Source: Legionella sp.
GTDB taxonomy: Bacteria; Pseudomonadota; Gammaproteobacteria; Legionellales; Legionellaceae
Assembly (NCBI GenBank): GCA_031291095.1
Contig: JARLJR010000016.1
Coordinates: 1-63,861 of the forward strand
DNA length: 63,861 nucleotides
Direction of reading: 5' to 3'
Notes under the pieces: generated by a model
Told to the model about the DNA's origin: nothing
The model's database searches: none
What the model saw: the letters and a program-made list of their open reading frames with translations, nothing else
Shown: one piece after another, positions 17,578 through 27,472 of the stretch
How the letters are laid out: every line of letters starts with the position of its first letter
Position numbering within the stretch: position 1 is the first letter of the stretch
Position numbers and translations under genes: made by a program

Positions 17578-18011
17578 ATTGTTATGTACGCCTCTGTTTT
17601 TTATTTTTACTTGGCTTTTCTGTTTCAGCATTTGCACAGTTGCCGTTGAATGGAAACTTTTGGCAATGTACTACCTATGATGCAAGTGGCAAACCATGGA
17701 TTGCTGCGAGTGCTTATCGAAAGGTCGCCGTAAATTTTGCGTTTGACATGTGTAAAAAAGGAAGCACAGTCCCTGCTACGTGTAAGACAAAAAGAAATAG
17801 TTGTGAACGCTTCGTTCAGGGAGTAAGTGTTGAGCCCCTGTGGGTGTGCTCCGCTTTAGATCGCACCGCGATTGTTTGGCGCAGCAATCCTTATCCACGA
17901 CGCGATGATGCGGCATTAGCAGCCAGAGATTTTTGTCGTCAAAAAAGTACGGTACCAGGAACCTGCTATATCAATTTAATTACTTGTGTTAATAAAAATG
18001 GGTTAGATTAA
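17574..18011 (+). CDS. Secreted protein with duplicated Cys motif
   Basis: 145 residues with a signal peptide (1-21, AFA-QL). The mature protein is a tandem duplication. Repeat 1 (about 28-80) reads FWQCTTYDASGKPW...AFDMCKKGSTVPATCKTKRNSC; repeat 2 (about 88-140) reads LWVCSALDRTAIVW...ARDFCRQKSTVPGTCYINLITC. Each has four Cys in the same spacing, so two disulfides per repeat are likely. No family is recognised with confidence; it resembles short DUF4189-like secreted domains. It starts inside the end of the EAL gene (GGGAG about nine bases before ATG) and its stop overlaps the coaE start by one base, so translation is probably coupled. Confidence 0.75.
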   Translation: MNCYVRLCFLFLLGFSVSAFAQLPLNGNFWQCTTYDASGKPWIAASAYRKVAVNFAFDMCKKGSTVPATCKTKRNSCERFVQGVSVEPLWVCSALDRTAIVWRSNPYPRRDDAALAARDFCRQKSTVPGTCYINLITCVNKNGLD

Positions 18012-18604
18012 TGGTGTATTGTGTGGGTTTAACCGGTGGAATTGCAAGTGGCAAGAGTGCTGCTGCAGAGGTATTTTCAGACTTAGGTATACAGGTTGTC
18101 AACGCAGATAACATATCACGCTCCCTTACCATGCAGGGCCAAGATGCCTATACTCAAATTGTCGCACATTATGGTGCTGAAATTTTAAATGAACATAACG
18201 AACTTAATCGTAAGGCATTAAGAGCAATTATCTTCAGCGATCCCAAAGAGCGCTCTTGGCTTGAGCAGCTCTTACATCCCCTCATTCGTCAAAAAATCAA
18301 AGAACAAGTTGACTTAACCACTACTCCATATTGCATTATAGAAATTCCTTTGCTAATTGATAAAAAAACCTACCCATATATTAACCGTGTTTTATTAATT
18401 CAGGCACCTACGCAGATACAAATAGAACGTCTTATGCACCGCGATAATTGCAATCAAAAACAAGCCTTATCAATTTTAGCTGCACAACCTGATGCGAGGC
18501 TACGGTTAAAAAATGCAGATGATATTGTTGTTAATGATGCAGGAGCAGATAAATTAAAAGCAGCGATTATTGCCCTACATCATCAATACCTCCTGAAAAC
18601 GTAG
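18011..18604 (+). CDS. coaE: Dephospho-CoA kinase
   Basis: 197 residues, usual for CoaE, the last enzyme of coenzyme A synthesis (ATP-dependent phosphorylation of the ribose 3'-OH). The P-loop is GGIASGKS (9-16) in CVGLTGGIASGKS. DLGIQVVNADNISR carries the conserved Asp, LLHPLIRQKI the HPxxR block, and IEIPLLIDK the substrate loop. The LID region has RLMHRDNCNQKQALSILAAQ. Its ATG overlaps the stop of the preceding gene (TAATG). In many gammaproteobacteria coaE goes with pilD and yacG; here it ends a bioA-EAL unit, which is unusual. Confidence 0.95.
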   Translation: MVYCVGLTGGIASGKSAAAEVFSDLGIQVVNADNISRSLTMQGQDAYTQIVAHYGAEILNEHNELNRKALRAIIFSDPKERSWLEQLLHPLIRQKIKEQVDLTTTPYCIIEIPLLIDKKTYPYINRVLLIQAPTQIQIERLMHRDNCNQKQALSILAAQPDARLRLKNADDIVVNDAGADKLKAAIIALHHQYLLKT

Positions 18605-18609
18605 TATGT

Positions 18610-18650
18610 ACGTCATCCTGAATGAAGTGAAGGTGTTCGAGATGACGTGC
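18610..18650. repeat. Short GTCATCC-family palindrome after coaE
   Basis: ACGTCATC (18610-18617) and GATGACGT (18641-18648) are inverted copies around CTGAATGAAGTGAAGGTGTTCGA. It lies between the convergent coaE and cytochrome genes and may act as a weak bidirectional terminator. Confidence 0.6.
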
Positions 18651-18657
18651 AATGAAA

Positions 18658-19488
18658 TCAACATTGCTTTTTATTTTTCATCATCGCAAAAAACTTAATT
18701 AAATCATCCAGATCATTTTCAGATAAGGATATGGGATCAGAACCACTCATCCTGCCCTTAGGCAAAACACGTATGGATTTAGGCTCACGAATAAACTTCT
18801 TCAGCACCACACGGTCGGGATAATACTCCCATGGGTTTTTAGAGCAATTTAAATCAGGACCAATCTTACTTTTTCCAATATGATTCATCGCATGGCATCC
18901 TTCACAATGACTAATATATATCTTATGACCATTAATAACCGATTTATCTGTGGTCTTAGGTGCTGGAAGCAAGTCTTTATAATCATGACCGTTCATTATT
19001 TTTATAGCAACAACACTCCATGCCCAATATTCATTAGAGATGTAAGATCGTTCAGGATAAAGCCAAATAACTTCATAAGGTCCTGCCGTAGTTCCAGTAT
19101 GATTATCAATCACTGGCCATTTAGATTCAGGTTCTATTGCCAGCATCCCGATGGATGACTGCTTACCACAAGCCATAATTTTCTGCGCCGGCACGTAGAC
19201 ATGAAAATCATCTTTGGAAATGAGCTCAATAACTTTATTGCCCTGAGCAACATAGGGTTTAAGGAGTTTACATAAGGGTATTCCTTTGTGAGACATTATT
19301 TGATTAGGATAGGCGCGGTCATTGTTAATTGTTACCGGAGTGAGTGCAGGATGAGCAAGCAGAGCCCCTCGGTCTAAAATAATTGTTTCATCTGGGGTTA
19401 TAATACGTAATTGAGATTCTTGCTTTGTATAGGCTACAGATGTAAGACAAATACAGGTGATTAATAAAATATATTTCAATCCGTTCAC
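18658..19488 (-). CDS. Secreted monohaem cytochrome c
   Basis: 276 residues with a signal peptide (1-20, VAY-TK). Residues about 25-175 form a domain resembling the oxidoreductase molybdopterin-type fold of small periplasmic proteins (LDRGALLAHPALTPVTI, SHKGIPLCKLL, AGPYEVIWLYPER). Residues 180-276 are a class I cytochrome c: haem attachment CEGCH (C195, C198, H199) and probable axial Met247 in GRMSGSD. It would carry electrons in the periplasm. No oxidase or dehydrogenase genes are adjacent, so its partner is unknown. A second short Cys pattern is absent, so only one haem is expected. It is alone on its strand. Confidence 0.8.
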   Translation of the reverse strand: MNGLKYILLITCICLTSVAYTKQESQLRIITPDETIILDRGALLAHPALTPVTINNDRAYPNQIMSHKGIPLCKLLKPYVAQGNKVIELISKDDFHVYVPAQKIMACGKQSSIGMLAIEPESKWPVIDNHTGTTAGPYEVIWLYPERSYISNEYWAWSVVAIKIMNGHDYKDLLPAPKTTDKSVINGHKIYISHCEGCHAMNHIGKSKIGPDLNCSKNPWEYYPDRVVLKKFIREPKSIRVLPKGRMSGSDPISLSENDLDDLIKFFAMMKNKKQC

Positions 19489-19661
19489 ATAAACTCCTTG
19501 GCTTTATTTATGGCAGCGTTACAAAAAACTGTTTTGCTGTCAATAAGGGAAAACCCGGGGCATTTTTACCAAGCAAGTATAAATGTATGTAAATATTCCC
19601 TGGAATTATTTTAGCTAGATAGGCTATGATTATTGAATAAGATCAAAGGCATGGGCGGGTA

Positions 19662-20390
19662 ATGAAGCTAGTTACGTTGAATTTATGGGGAGGCCATTTA
19701 AGAATCCCCTTATTAAAATTTATAAACCATCATAAGGATGTGGATATTTTTTGCCTGCAAGAAGTCTATCACGAGGCGCATCGCGTTATATCTCGTCAAG
19801 AACGAGAGTTAAGTTTGAATATTTTCTCAGATCTGCAAAAATTACTTCCCGAACATTATGCCATTTTTAAACCCGCAGTCGATAACGTTTATGGTATAGC
19901 CATGTTATTAAGAAAGAATATTGATATTCTAAGTGAAGGTGAAATTAATATTCACCAGAAAAAATATCACCCAGGAATTGGCGAGAATCATTCACGGAAC
20001 ATGCAATGGGTTGAATGTGAATCAAATAATCAAATCTATTCGATTTTAAATGTGCATGGGCTTTGGAATGGTCGGGGGAAAAGCGATACCCCAGATCGAA
20101 TCGCACAATCCCTGCGTATTCGTCATTTTATGGATACAATTAATACGCCTAAAATATTATGCGGGGATTTTAATTTAAGACCCAACACACAAAGCATGCA
20201 TATTATTGAAGAAGGCATGACGAATCTTATTACCGTTAATAATGTACGTTCTACACGTACCAGTTATTATAAAAAAAGTGAAAAATTTGCGGACTACATA
20301 CTGACTTCGCCGGAAATAAAGATTAATCAATTCGCAGTCATGAGTGAAGAGGTCTCAGATCATGCCGCTTTGTATCTTGATTTTAACTAA
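19662..20390 (+). CDS. Endonuclease/exonuclease/phosphatase-family protein
   Basis: 242 residues. The EEP fold is marked by N7 (TLNLWGG), E34 (CLQEVYHE), NVHGLWNG, CGDFNLRPN and the C-terminal SDHAAL; these are the metal and catalytic residues of the DNase I/ExoIII/sphingomyelinase superfamily. No signal peptide, so it is cytoplasmic or exported by another route. Substrate (nucleic acid, phospholipid or phosphodiester metabolite) cannot be told from sequence. It stands alone, convergent with the STAND ATPase gene. The core resembles the small metal-dependent hydrolases often annotated ElsH/YafD-like, rather than the larger ExoIII. Confidence 0.82.
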   Translation: MKLVTLNLWGGHLRIPLLKFINHHKDVDIFCLQEVYHEAHRVISRQERELSLNIFSDLQKLLPEHYAIFKPAVDNVYGIAMLLRKNIDILSEGEINIHQKKYHPGIGENHSRNMQWVECESNNQIYSILNVHGLWNGRGKSDTPDRIAQSLRIRHFMDTINTPKILCGDFNLRPNTQSMHIIEEGMTNLITVNNVRSTRTSYYKKSEKFADYILTSPEIKINQFAVMSEEVSDHAALYLDFN

Positions 20391-20520
20391 TCTGGCCTTG
20401 AGGTCCCCCATGGCTCGAAATGAAACCCGCAAAATATCGAGGGCCCATTGTTATTCATTCATATAGCTTTTTGTTTCCTCGTTTCGTGTATCATAAAATG
20501 TTTTCCTGGAAAATTTATCC

Positions 20521-22704
20521 TTAATGTTGCATATGAAAAGTAAGTTCTTCTGAATCAGATTGGGTTGTTTGGGGTGGTAATTGAAACAAAGTGTCTTGGG
20601 AGCTGCTCCACAGTGCTCTCTGTGCCGTAGTTTGCACTCGTTCTATTAATATCTCACGAAAAATTGCTTCCTCTAGTTCCTTACTTTTTGATTGGATGGA
20701 TTTAATATCATCCTTAAATTTATTGTGAATAACGGTTTTGAGTAATTTTAAAATGGAATATCGTGCGTGACCATCTTGATAAGACCTCTCTAAGACATTG
20801 AAGTTAACTAAAACATCAATCTCTGACATGTCATCGTCGGAATGGCCTGGTAAGGAGCTCACATCACCTAACTTTAACGTCTTAAGTAATTTTTTAAGGA
20901 TTGATTCTTCGAATTCATCTAACGACCAATATGTTATCATATTTAGTAATAAAAGTGCGATTGGGCTTTCCTGGGAAATCAATGCAAAGGTCTTTTCAAA
21001 TGCATTTTGTATGGTTAAATTTTCCATTCCTTTATGCTCAAATATCTCTTGAGGAATCCCTCTATCAGAGAGCTCAAAATACTCAGCAGCATTTAAATAA
21101 TTCATGAATACCCAACTTGAAACATGAACCAACGCTAGCGGTAAACAACTAAACTGATGGCTTATTTTCTCAATATTTACTTTATCAAAACCCCTGGAAA
21201 ATTCTCCGCCATTTATAAAGGGTTCTATAAATTGAACAGACTCCTCTAAAGTAAAGGGTTTAACAATTAATGTATTAGAAAAATCATTTCTCGGTGTAGT
21301 TAATACAACATGTGCATGGGCAGGAGGACTAAGCTCATTAATTAAAGAAAAATCAAGGATATCATCATAAATAATTAAAACAGATGGGCTGATTTTTAGC
21401 CAATCATTAATCAAATTAATACATGTTTGATGTGTTTCTTCTGCATTGAAGGTCAATCTCAGTTGTCTAATTAATTCATAGAATTGTTGATGGAGGCTGC
21501 CTCGTGATTGTGCTGTAAACCAAAGCACATGCTGGTATTCATGATGATGTTGGTGGATGTATTGCAAGACCAGTTGTGTTTTACCTACCCCACTTAAACC
21601 ACTACATGCCAAGACATTGGGTAATTCAGAGTCCTTTAACTGGCTGTTTATTGTTTTTAATAAATCAAGACGCACTGTAAAATGTTTCCAATAATACAAA
21701 TCTCTAGGCACATTAAAAAACCTCAATAAAAGATTCTTTACTGTTTTTTGGGGTGCAACAGGTACTTGGCTTTCTGCAATTGGTCGCGGTTTTAACGTAT
21801 TTAATAATTGCTCCAAACTGGCGGTAGAATATTTTATAATTTCCTTCTCAAAATGATTTTGAGTGTGTTCAATGGCCGGTATGATGAATTGATTATTTTT
21901 ATGTAGCAATTTAATAAAAGTGAAGAAGAATGCCTGCATATTCTTAATGGAATAATATGCAGGATTATTCAACCATTCAATAAATGGTTGGTTATCGATA
22001 TCTTGAAAATAAAGTACACTTATTTTGCTGTCACTCTTCTTGGGTATTATATTGAATTCCTCTTGGAGTAAATCAACTGGTTCATCGCCTGGAATCAGTA
22101 CAATATGGTCCCACTGATGGTTTGCAATATCTTCCAACGGAGCTGTTTCGCCTATTTGTTTGCTTACATTTAGAGCTACTTTGACACCAGATAATCTTAA
22201 ATAATTCTGCAGTGTATAGGCTTGCTCGGCATGACTGGGGGAATAGCAAATGCAGCATTTGGGTTGAGGATATTTATTGTCATCAATAGCAAGCCCTAAA
22301 TCTTGAATAAGCGTTGTAATAAACCATTCAGTAAACGTATTTTTTAATTTAATTAATAACAGGTCATCGTTAATAGAAAACAAGTTTATGAGCTCAAGTT
22401 GGGTAGTTTTTATAAACTGGATTGCTTTGTCATTGAGGGATGAATATTTTGAGTAATCAAAACTTGACTCCAAATCATTTTTTAATTGCAGCCAGGCAGC
22501 AGTTAAGTTTTGATCATTGAATGTGTCTCTTTTCGTCGAAAATACAATTAAATGTTTTTCAAGTTGCCGTTCTAAATCCCAGAGCAAATCCAAAGTATCA
22601 TTAGCATCTAAACGACGAAAGAAACTAAATTTATACGTTAAATATTGGCCCATGCATATTCTTAAAAAGGTTATTTTTAAATTTTCAATGGATTGAAAAG
22701 GCAT
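20521..22704 (-). CDS. TIR-like/NB-ARC STAND ATPase
   Basis: 727 residues from ATG 22704, chosen because GGAGG lies six bases upstream; an in-frame ATG at 22752 lacks a ribosome site. Numbering here counts from 22752. Residues 17-155 are helical. Residues 164-265 look like a TIR-type Rossmann domain: CCICYSPSHAEQAYTLQNYL, GVKVALN, WDHIVLIPG, then LLQEEF (candidate catalytic Glu) and SVLYFQ. Residues about 360-620 are NB-ARC: P-loop GLSGVGKT (385-392), Walker B VLIIYDD (458-464), VLTTPR (483-488) and CLPLA (536-540), followed by winged-helix-like sequence. No repeat sensor domain is evident at the C-terminus. Such proteins act as immune switches (antiphage) or signalling ATPases. NB-ARC is sure, TIR is tentative. 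Confidence 0.85.
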   Translation of the reverse strand: MPFQSIENLKITFLRICMGQYLTYKFSFFRRLDANDTLDLLWDLERQLEKHLIVFSTKRDTFNDQNLTAAWLQLKNDLESSFDYSKYSSLNDKAIQFIKTTQLELINLFSINDDLLLIKLKNTFTEWFITTLIQDLGLAIDDNKYPQPKCCICYSPSHAEQAYTLQNYLRLSGVKVALNVSKQIGETAPLEDIANHQWDHIVLIPGDEPVDLLQEEFNIIPKKSDSKISVLYFQDIDNQPFIEWLNNPAYYSIKNMQAFFFTFIKLLHKNNQFIIPAIEHTQNHFEKEIIKYSTASLEQLLNTLKPRPIAESQVPVAPQKTVKNLLLRFFNVPRDLYYWKHFTVRLDLLKTINSQLKDSELPNVLACSGLSGVGKTQLVLQYIHQHHHEYQHVLWFTAQSRGSLHQQFYELIRQLRLTFNAEETHQTCINLINDWLKISPSVLIIYDDILDFSLINELSPPAHAHVVLTTPRNDFSNTLIVKPFTLEESVQFIEPFINGGEFSRGFDKVNIEKISHQFSCLPLALVHVSSWVFMNYLNAAEYFELSDRGIPQEIFEHKGMENLTIQNAFEKTFALISQESPIALLLLNMITYWSLDEFEESILKKLLKTLKLGDVSSLPGHSDDDMSEIDVLVNFNVLERSYQDGHARYSILKLLKTVIHNKFKDDIKSIQSKSKELEEAIFREILIERVQTTAQRALWSSSQDTLFQLPPQTTQSDSEELTFHMQH

Positions 22705-23049
22705 AAAGACCTCCGGAATTAAGTTTAATGTATGCTCTCCCCCTGCCAACATCCCACGGCTTGACCGCAGAACGTCGAATGTGAGTGAGCAGTTACAATT
22801 TTATGTTCTTTTATTGTACTAAAGTAAGGGGAGTGAAAATACCGTATTTTTTACGGTATAGAAGACAGGTACATGAGACGTAGGAAATGTCCTTAAGTAA
22901 GTACCCTTCGGGTCGAGCCCTCAGGGCTGGGCCTTGCGGCAGCCTAGTCTGAACCCATGTTTATCTAAAAAAAATCGAATGTAGCTCGATGCAACGCAGT
23001 GCAATCTGGAAGCCATGAACTCAGCGAATTCATTCAGGTTATTTAGAGA
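22705..23049. other. Intergenic region upstream of the STAND ATPase
   Basis: 345 bases between mutT (minus, ends 23050) and the STAND gene (minus, starts 22704). It holds an AT-looped palindrome, ATACCGTA (22839-22846) and TACGGTAT (22852-22859), about 140 bases before the STAND start, a possible operator. Further along are short G/C stems (GAGCCCTCAGGGCT, about 22916-22929; GCCTTGCGGC) that resemble repeat debris or the mutT terminator. No ORF or RNA gene seen. Confidence 0.5.
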
Positions 23050-23436
23050 CTACAGCTTAGGAATTAACTGCATCACTTCTCGATTCGCCTCAGGAAATTC
23101 ATCAGGATTTAATTCGCTCAGTCGGACCCATTTCATCGCAAGCTGCCCTTCGATACATATAGGCCTTCCAGAAAATTGCGTGACTAGAAAAATAAACAAT
23201 TGCACCGACCGCTCAGCATACTGATGATGCACTTCACCAAGAAACTCATGCTTAAGCACATCCAAACCAACTTCTTCCTTTATTTCTCGGATTAATGCCT
23301 GTTCGGCAAGTTCATTAGCTTCTAATTTACCACCGGGGAACTCCCAATACCCACCATGCGATGCATGAAGTGGGCGTTGGGTTACTAAGATACGCTGCTG
23401 TTCATCAATAATAATGGCTACAGCAACTTTAATCAC
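23050..23436 (-). CDS. mutT: Nudix 8-oxo-dGTP diphosphatase (MutT)
   Basis: 128 residues. The Nudix box [24 protein letters not shown] (GX5EX7REUXEEXGU) is complete and the N-terminus [20 protein letters not shown] and [11 protein letters not shown] match MutT, which removes 8-oxo-dGTP from the nucleotide pool. Start is GTG at 23436, overlapping the secA stop (GTGA), so it is translationally coupled to secA. The secA-mutT arrangement is conserved in gammaproteobacteria, which supports the specific name. Confidence 0.93.
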   Translation of the reverse strand: MIKVAVAIIIDEQQRILVTQRPLHASHGGYWEFPGGKLEANELAEQALIREIKEEVGLDVLKHEFLGEVHHQYAERSVQLFIFLVTQFSGRPICIEGQLAMKWVRLSELNPDEFPEANREVMQLIPKL

Positions 23437-26132
23437 GACAAACTACCATGACAAGATTTGTACTTTTTACCTGAACCACATGGACATGGATCATTTCGCC
23501 CTATTTTCTTTTCTTGACGTCTGAACGTCTGTGACTGTGGAGAACCACTTTCGTCATCGTTGAACAACTCACCATGATTTAAGCTCATTTTACTTACTTG
23601 ATCCGCGCGACGCTGCTCTTCAACAGCATCTACATCAGCTTCACTTTGAATTTCAACTGACGAAAGAAGGCGAACCACATCGTATTTTAAGTTATCCAGC
23701 ATGCTGGTAAACAAAGAAAACGCTTCTTTTTTATACTCTTGCTTCGGATCTTTCTGAGCATAACCACGTAAATGAATTCCTTGACGCAATTGATCCATTG
23801 CTGCCAAGTGTTCACGCCATTGGTTATCTAAAGTTTGTAAAATCACCGATTTTTCAAACTGCGACATCACCGGTCTGCCAGCCTGTTGTACTTTTACATC
23901 ATAATGCGTTACGGCCAAATCAAGAATTTGCTCTTTGATTTGTTCAGGTTGAATATGGTGATCTTCTTCAATCCACTCAAGCAAAGGAGCTTTTAATTTA
24001 AACTCTTCAGATAAAACATCGCTTAATGCCTTAGGTTCCCATTGATCTTCTAAACTTTGTGGTGGAATATAAGTATCAACAAGGTTGTTGATTACTTCTT
24101 CGCGCATCATCGTTACGACTTCTTGAGTATCTTCCATTTCCATAATCGAAGCACGCTGGGTATAAATGACTTGTCGTTGATCATTCGCCACATTATCGTA
24201 TTCCAACAACTGCTTTCTGACATCAAAGTGATGGCCTTCTAATTTGCGTTGAGCATTTTCAATCGCCTTAGTCACTAGACTGTGTTCGATTGGCTCTCCA
24301 GGCTTCATTCCCAAACGTTTCATCATGGATGCAACACGCTCTGAAGCAAAAATACGCATCAAATTATCTTCAAGCGATAAATAGAAACGGCTGCTGCCCA
24401 CGTCACCTTGACGACCAGAACGACCACGTAGCTGATTATCAATACGGCGTGATTCATGACGCTCAGAACCAATAATTCTTAAACCGCCCGATGCAAGTAC
24501 TTCTTCATGACGTTTTTGCCATACACGTTTCACGTCTTCTTTTTCTTCAGCAGTAGCGGCTTCCGCCAATTGTGCTAAATCAGCAGATAAGCTTCCGCCT
24601 AACACGATGTCAGTTCCGCGACCTGCCATATTCGTAGCAATGGTTACCGCTCCTGGACGCCCTGCTTCAGCAATAATTTGTGCTTCCTTTTCATGAAACT
24701 TAGCATTTAAGACTTGATGCTTAATCTTCGCTTTATTAAGCAGCTGGCTTAAGAACTCTGAAGCTTCAATTGACGCTGTACCAACAAGAACAGGTTGCTT
24801 ACGTTCCACACAGGCACGCACGTCATCAATAACTGCTTGGAATTTATCTTCTTGATTTAAATAAACCAAATCAGCTTCATCTTTACGCATCATGGGTTTA
24901 TTGGTTGGAATAACCACAACATCAAGGTTATAAATTTGTTGTAATTCATAAGCTTCTGTATCTGCTGTACCTGTCATTCCAGACAGCTTGTTGTACATAC
25001 GGAAAAAGTTCTGGAAGGTAATGGATGCTAAAGTTTGGTTTTCATGCTGAATAGCAACGCCCTCTTTTGCTTCAACAGCCTGATGCAAGCCTTCAGACCA
25101 TCTACGGCCGGGCATAGTACGTCCTGTGTGCTCATCAACAATAACTACTTGGTTATCACTAACAATATAATCGATATCACGATGGAACATAGAGTGTGCT
25201 TTTAACGCAGCATTAACATGGTGCATCAGCATAATATTGCTAGCGTGATACAGGCTCTCGCCTTGGTCCAGTAAGCCGGCTTTGAGCAATAACTCTTCAA
25301 TATGTTGATGCCCAGCATCCGTTAAATGCGCCTGCTTTTGTTTTTCATCAATCGTATAATCGCCATCACCAACCTCTTCGCTTTCTTGCCTTTTCAGGTT
25401 AGGGATTAATTTATTAATTTTAATGTACAGCTCAGAACTGTCTTCAGCTGCACCGGAAATAATTAAAGGAGTACGCGCTTCATCAATCAGAATGGAGTCT
25501 ACCTCATCCACGATAGCGAAATTAAGCTCTCGTTGTACTTTATCAGTTAAGCTAAAGGCCATATTATCGCGCAAGTAATCAAAACCGTATTCATTATTGG
25601 TTCCATACACGATGTCGCAACGATATGCTGCTTGCTTCTCACTATGTGACATATCTGGGTAAATTACCCCGATCGTCAATCCTAAAAATTCAAATATAGG
25701 ACTCATCCACTGACTGTCACGCTTGGCCAGGTAATCGTTAACCGTTACCACATGTACGCCACGGCCAGTAATTGCATTTAAATAAGCGGGTAATGTTGCA
25801 ACTAGGGTTTTACCTTCCCCAGTACGCATTTCGGCAATATTTCCTTCATGCAATACCATTCCACCGATTAATTGCACGTCAAAATGACGTAATCCCAAAG
25901 TACGTACAGATACTTCTCGGACCGTAGCAAAGGCTTCAGCTAATAACTCATCAAGGCTTTCTCCGTCATTAAAACGGGCTTTAAATTGTGCGGTTTTTCC
26001 TGCTAACTCGGCATCAGTCAGGGCTTGCATCTGTGATTCAAACGCATTAATAGCCACTACTGCCTTTTCCATACGCCGCAATGTACGCTCATTTCGGCTT
26101 CCAAACATTTTCTTGATCAACGTATTCAGCAT
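23433..26132 (-). CDS. secA: Protein translocase ATPase SecA
   Basis: 899 residues, full length. SecA drives preproteins through SecYEG. Walker A is in [14 protein letters not shown], the DEAD-type box in [17 protein letters not shown], with [24 protein letters not shown] and [14 protein letters not shown] as further motor motifs. [20 protein letters not shown] is the conserved arginine-finger region. The C-terminal zinc-binding tail ends [13 protein letters not shown], which binds SecB and lipids. Start ATG at 26132 follows AGGATTG. The downstream mutT overlaps its stop. Essential housekeeping gene; no oddities. Confidence 0.98.
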   Translation of the reverse strand: MLNTLIKKMFGSRNERTLRRMEKAVVAINAFESQMQALTDAELAGKTAQFKARFNDGESLDELLAEAFATVREVSVRTLGLRHFDVQLIGGMVLHEGNIAEMRTGEGKTLVATLPAYLNAITGRGVHVVTVNDYLAKRDSQWMSPIFEFLGLTIGVIYPDMSHSEKQAAYRCDIVYGTNNEYGFDYLRDNMAFSLTDKVQRELNFAIVDEVDSILIDEARTPLIISGAAEDSSELYIKINKLIPNLKRQESEEVGDGDYTIDEKQKQAHLTDAGHQHIEELLLKAGLLDQGESLYHASNIMLMHHVNAALKAHSMFHRDIDYIVSDNQVVIVDEHTGRTMPGRRWSEGLHQAVEAKEGVAIQHENQTLASITFQNFFRMYNKLSGMTGTADTEAYELQQIYNLDVVVIPTNKPMMRKDEADLVYLNQEDKFQAVIDDVRACVERKQPVLVGTASIEASEFLSQLLNKAKIKHQVLNAKFHEKEAQIIAEAGRPGAVTIATNMAGRGTDIVLGGSLSADLAQLAEAATAEEKEDVKRVWQKRHEEVLASGGLRIIGSERHESRRIDNQLRGRSGRQGDVGSSRFYLSLEDNLMRIFASERVASMMKRLGMKPGEPIEHSLVTKAIENAQRKLEGHHFDVRKQLLEYDNVANDQRQVIYTQRASIMEMEDTQEVVTMMREEVINNLVDTYIPPQSLEDQWEPKALSDVLSEEFKLKAPLLEWIEEDHHIQPEQIKEQILDLAVTHYDVKVQQAGRPVMSQFEKSVILQTLDNQWREHLAAMDQLRQGIHLRGYAQKDPKQEYKKEAFSLFTSMLDNLKYDVVRLLSSVEIQSEADVDAVEEQRRADQVSKMSLNHGELFNDDESGSPQSQTFRRQEKKIGRNDPCPCGSGKKYKSCHGSLS

Positions 26133-26273
26133 GGCCTAAACAATCCTCTGAAGGTTTTATATAATAAATGTGTTAATGTACTAAAAATTAGAAGAAAATA
26201 CTATGAATAACATCAGAGTCTACTGAGATTTCGCTTGTTATAGCCCAAATGGGGGGTTTTTCAGGCACAGAAA

Positions 26274-26366
26274 CACGTCATCCCGAGCGAAAGCGAGGGA
26301 CCTCCTCATTGTGGCACCCATCCCACATTCAGGAGATCCTTCGTCGTAAACTCCTCAGGATGACGT
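26274..26366. repeat. GTCATCC palindromic repeat, full copy
   Basis: Begins ACGTCATCCCGAGCGAAAGC and ends GTAAACTCCTCAGGATGACG, with inner ACATTCAGGAGATCCTTCG. The ends are inverted copies (CGTCATCC / GGATGACG). About 93 bases long and closely similar in its right half to the copy at 46037. It overlaps the last few codons of dusA (gene end 26355). Confidence 0.75.
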
Positions 26367-27353
26367 GCATACTGCAACAGCCTCTTCCATCGCTAATAAA
26401 TATTGGTTTGTTTGCTCTAATAGGGATAAGTCTTTAGTTTGCAGCAGATGCATTAATATTTTTTTCCACTGACTGGCACCTGGCAAGCCAAAAGCCAAAT
26501 TAAATATTGGTTTTACCAATAAACTTAGGGCCGTACCTTGATGATATTCCGCAAGCAAATAATCTTTATACTGGCTAAATAACTGACTGCGCAATAACAT
26601 GGGGCTTTGTGGATAAAGTGCATGGTGTATGCTGGCTATGTGATAAGGGTTATCGCAAGCCAGGCGCCCTAACATTACACCATCTACATGCTCAAGATGT
26701 TCTTTGATTTCTGGGTAGCTTTTAATATTGCCATTGATGATCACGGGAATATGAGGAATTTCTTTTCTTATTTTATAGACAAAATCATAATTAACCGGAG
26801 GAATTGTGCGATTTTGTTTTGGACTTAGCCCATTAAGCCAGGCTTTTCGTGCGTGTACAATAATTTTTTGGCTGCCCGCATCAACCAATTGATGCACAAA
26901 ATCACTAAAAAATTCATAACTGTCTTGATGATCAATACCAATTCTCGTTTTTGCAGTAACCGGTATTGTCACCGCATCGCGCATAGCTTTGATGCAATCA
27001 ACCACCCGCTCTGGCTGAGTCATTAAACAAGCACCAAAATGCCCAGCTTTTACTTTATCACTTGGGCATCCCAAATTAATATTAACCTCATCATAGCCCT
27101 CTGCTTGCGCCAATTTAGCTGAGAGCGCTAAGGCTTGTGGATCAGAACCCCCAAGTTGTAACGCTAATGGATGTTCTTGTCCTTTAAATGGTAACGAGCG
27201 TTGAGGGTTATTTTGAATTGCGCCAGTAGTCTGCATTTCGGTATATAAAAGCGAATAGGGAGCCAGGATACGCATGAAAACGCGAAAATGACTGTAAGTC
27301 CAGTCGATCATGGGGGCAATTGCTAAAGATGAAAACAGTGTGTCCGATGTCAT
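26355..27353 (-). CDS. dusA: tRNA-dihydrouridine synthase A
   Basis: 332 residues. A flavoenzyme that reduces uridine to dihydrouridine in the tRNA D-loop. APMIDWTYSHFRVFMRIL, LLYTEMQTTGAI, LQLGGSDPQALA, NINLGCPSDKVKAGHFGACLM (catalytic Cys region), TAKTRIGIDHQDSYEF and VIINGNI match the DusA branch rather than DusB or DusC. The last four codons reach into the palindromic repeat, so the C-terminus (AVAVCTSS) is probably repeat-shaped. It is monocistronic, between recJ and secA on the same strand. Confidence 0.93.
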   Translation of the reverse strand: MTSDTLFSSLAIAPMIDWTYSHFRVFMRILAPYSLLYTEMQTTGAIQNNPQRSLPFKGQEHPLALQLGGSDPQALALSAKLAQAEGYDEVNINLGCPSDKVKAGHFGACLMTQPERVVDCIKAMRDAVTIPVTAKTRIGIDHQDSYEFFSDFVHQLVDAGSQKIIVHARKAWLNGLSPKQNRTIPPVNYDFVYKIRKEIPHIPVIINGNIKSYPEIKEHLEHVDGVMLGRLACDNPYHIASIHHALYPQSPMLLRSQLFSQYKDYLLAEYHQGTALSLLVKPIFNLAFGLPGASQWKKILMHLLQTKDLSLLEQTNQYLLAMEEAVAVCTSS

Positions 27354-27417
27354 TGCAGGCTAGTAAAAAAAAAGAGGTGATTATACCCTATTATCGATTT
27401 TTGTACAAAAATATAGC

Positions 27418-27460
27418 CTTAGCGTAACCTAATTGCTTGCAACCAGGTTACGCCATAAGA
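27418..27460. repeat. Short CTTGCAACCAGG hairpin repeat, copy 1
   Basis: GCGTAACCTAATTGCTTGC with AACCAGGTTACGCC: outer GCGTAACC pairs with GGTTACGC. Same family as 51498, 53239 and 62031. It lies 13 bases past the recJ stop and could be its terminator. Confidence 0.65.
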
Positions 27461-27472
27461 TAGCAGCAGCCA

